A stretch of 64,000 nt of DNA from Apostichopus japonicus (lineage: Eukaryota > Echinodermata > Holothuroidea > Aspidochirotida > Stichopodidae): NCBI RefSeq assembly GCF_037975245.1, contig NC_092566.1, positions 15,621,501 through 15,685,500 on the forward strand. The letters run 5' to 3'. Below are positions 62,333-64,000 of this stretch, one piece after another. Below the pieces are notes generated by a model. It worked only from the letters and a program-made list of their open reading frames with translations, made no database searches and was not told the DNA's origin. Within the stretch, counting starts at the first letter, position 1; each line of letters opens with the position of its first letter. The translations under genes and the position numbers were made by a program.

Positions 62333-63863
62333 TTCGTACAAGGTTTCAATTTTTATATTTTTTTATTTATATTTTTTATATCTAGGTACAACCCTCTTAC
62401 TGATTATCATCTCATTTAATAGTAAACTTTATGAAAAGGTTTTAATAATCCAGTACAAAAGTTTTCTGTCACCAAAACTGAATTTAACTGATCATTCATG
62501 CAAGCTCTACTGTATATTTTGTTATTGTTTTTTTTGTTTCGTTTATTCAAAAATTCACACTTGCATATTGCTTTAAGTAGCTGTCTTAATTGCTTTCTCC
62601 CTTTTTTTTTCTGTTAACTTTCATTTTTCATTTTGTTTTTGAGAAAAAAAAAATTTTCCCCATTTTTTCATATTTTTATGATTATTATAAAAAAAAAATT
62701 TTGCTCTTCTGCAAGTTACCTCTGCTTCTGTTAGACATATATGACAGAGCAGTATTTGTTAAGGTGACACTGTTTGTCATATTTTCATGATATATATATT
62801 TTTCATGATGAATAATATCTTGTCAGCTATCGCACGGGCTGGTGAGCATAAAGCCATTACTCTGTCGCTATCATGAATTTATGATAACTTTACTGTGTGC
62901 GTGGATCGGCACTGAGTGCTCAAAAAAACGGGGTACCCTTAATATCTATATATATTTATATACAGTTCTTAAGACCTTGAATTATGATATGAAGTACTGA
63001 ACAGTTCATGAAGACTGAGCAGACGAAAGTAGGAATAGTTATAAATACTGCGGATTTCTTGGTATTGCAATCGTGGACCGGTTTTTAAAATTTCGAACAT
63101 TTTTGCTGAATATTACCAAAATTTTAAGATTTTTCTCGTGCAAGGACACCTCATGACTGGTTGTTTGTGGACCGTCCGTATGTTTATCGTCGCCTAGGAG
63201 CTTTCACTCAACTTCTGCTGGCAGCCTTCAAGTATGCAAATGATGCTACTAATGCTGGGCTGCGGCTGAGTGTTAGCTGACTTGACTGCCCATCTGTGCT
63301 TGTTTAATACAGTAAACCATGCTGACATTAATATACTGTATGTAGATGAAAACATCATTTGCCTCGGCAGTCAGTCGACGATCGGAATAATTCTCTCAAT
63401 TGATTTCATACATTTCTCGACGGAAAGGATGAATGCTTTGTACACGTTGTACTCGAAGCAGGTTTGACATAAAACGAAGGAAAACCACTTATTCGAAGCC
63501 CTTTGAACTTTTTTCATTTGGAACGAACTTGGAAGGACTTTAATCAAGGGCTCGACTATCTCATTTGGATCGCGAAAGCCTGTTTTCAAAACTTTCACTG
63601 CTTCAGTTGGATTTTTTCACAATTAGTTAATTGTGATATATCCAACCAAAATTAATCCTCTTGCTTCACTGGTCTCTTTTCCTGTTCATTATCAACTTTC
63701 AATTCTTTGCTCCACCACCTGGGAAACTCAGGTTCCTCTCAATTTAAAAAACAGTATAGCATGCATTTTGTTTTGTTACTTCTTTTCTTTGTGTGCGGGT
63801 GTGTGCGTAGTTTGGTAAATTTAAAACTTTTTATAACTCATGAAGAACTACACAGAGATCTTA
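62333..63863. other. Non-coding stretch
   Basis: T-rich and A-rich tracts lie at 62520-62700. A minus frame at 63371-63598 (75 codons) has no recognised family. Nothing else is seen. Confidence 0.45.
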
Positions 63864-64000
63864 CCAATTCTTTGCATAGGATTTTAATAATATGCTTCCT
63901 GAGTACACCAACACATCTCTGAATAAGTATTAAAACATACCAATTGGTGACCAATTATTTGCATAGGATTTAAATATTATGCTTCCTGAGTAAACCAACA
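63864..64000 (+). repeat. Tandem repeat running off the window end
   Basis: CCAATTCTTTGCATAGGATT, then TTAATAATATGCTTCCTGAG, then TACACCAACA at 63864-63913 recurs with few changes from 63951 to the last base, a period of about 87 bp. The array probably continues beyond the window. Confidence 0.8.

Overview
The window looks like non-genic DNA from an invertebrate animal genome. It is AT-rich, has no operon-like gene packing, has spliceosomal-type exon signals, and carries many DNA-transposon relics, minisatellites and retroposon tails. A marine deuterostome such as an echinoderm or hemichordate is my guess, from overall texture only; nothing here fixes the species. I find no host gene, rRNA gene or CRISPR array that I can defend. 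Almost everything interpretable is mobile or repetitive DNA.

The centrepiece is a pair of related, long cut-and-paste-type elements. Element A (14200-20134, 5.9 kb) has perfect 26-bp terminal inverted repeats and a decayed minus-strand gene. Element B (32339-37390, 5.05 kb) has 22-bp inverted repeats with two mismatches and a short plus-strand gene. The two genes share a C-terminal domain (YYAVFYDNEFY...GRL...WP...GPL...GPFSV). Element A also keeps a broken core with FTDG..AQYKSR and HGKNPCDG.GG blocks, which I recall from many uncharacterised metazoan proteins and read as a transposase-like catalytic region. Both elements carry recurring CGTAAC...GACA-type motifs on both sides of the gene, always on the strand opposite the gene. 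Each is flanked by ATAT.

Layout: 1-10264 is featureless apart from short repeats. 10265-10860 is a short inverted-repeat element. 13984-20352 is an older miniature element (6-bp target duplication CAAATC) split by element A. 20515-24649 is a foldback-like element whose ~1.2-kb inverted arms are built of 300-bp tandem units, around a middle with a gene-like fragment and a 93-bp near-perfect palindrome. 25121-34254 holds several miniature elements with convincing target duplications, one of them nested in element B. 36230-36840 is a triplicated block inside element B. 43236-44050, 49905-50790, 52064-52836, 59066-59430 and 60695-61745 are tandem or dispersed local repeats. 53921-53991 is tRNA-like. 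54316-54481 is a palindromic hairpin element. 55190-55822 is a TTAA-flanked element. The last 2 kb hold two more local duplications.

The palindromic heptamers TACTGTA/TACAGTA are scattered densely over the background DNA and are almost absent from element A, element B and the foldback element, which suggests these elements arrived with a different base composition.
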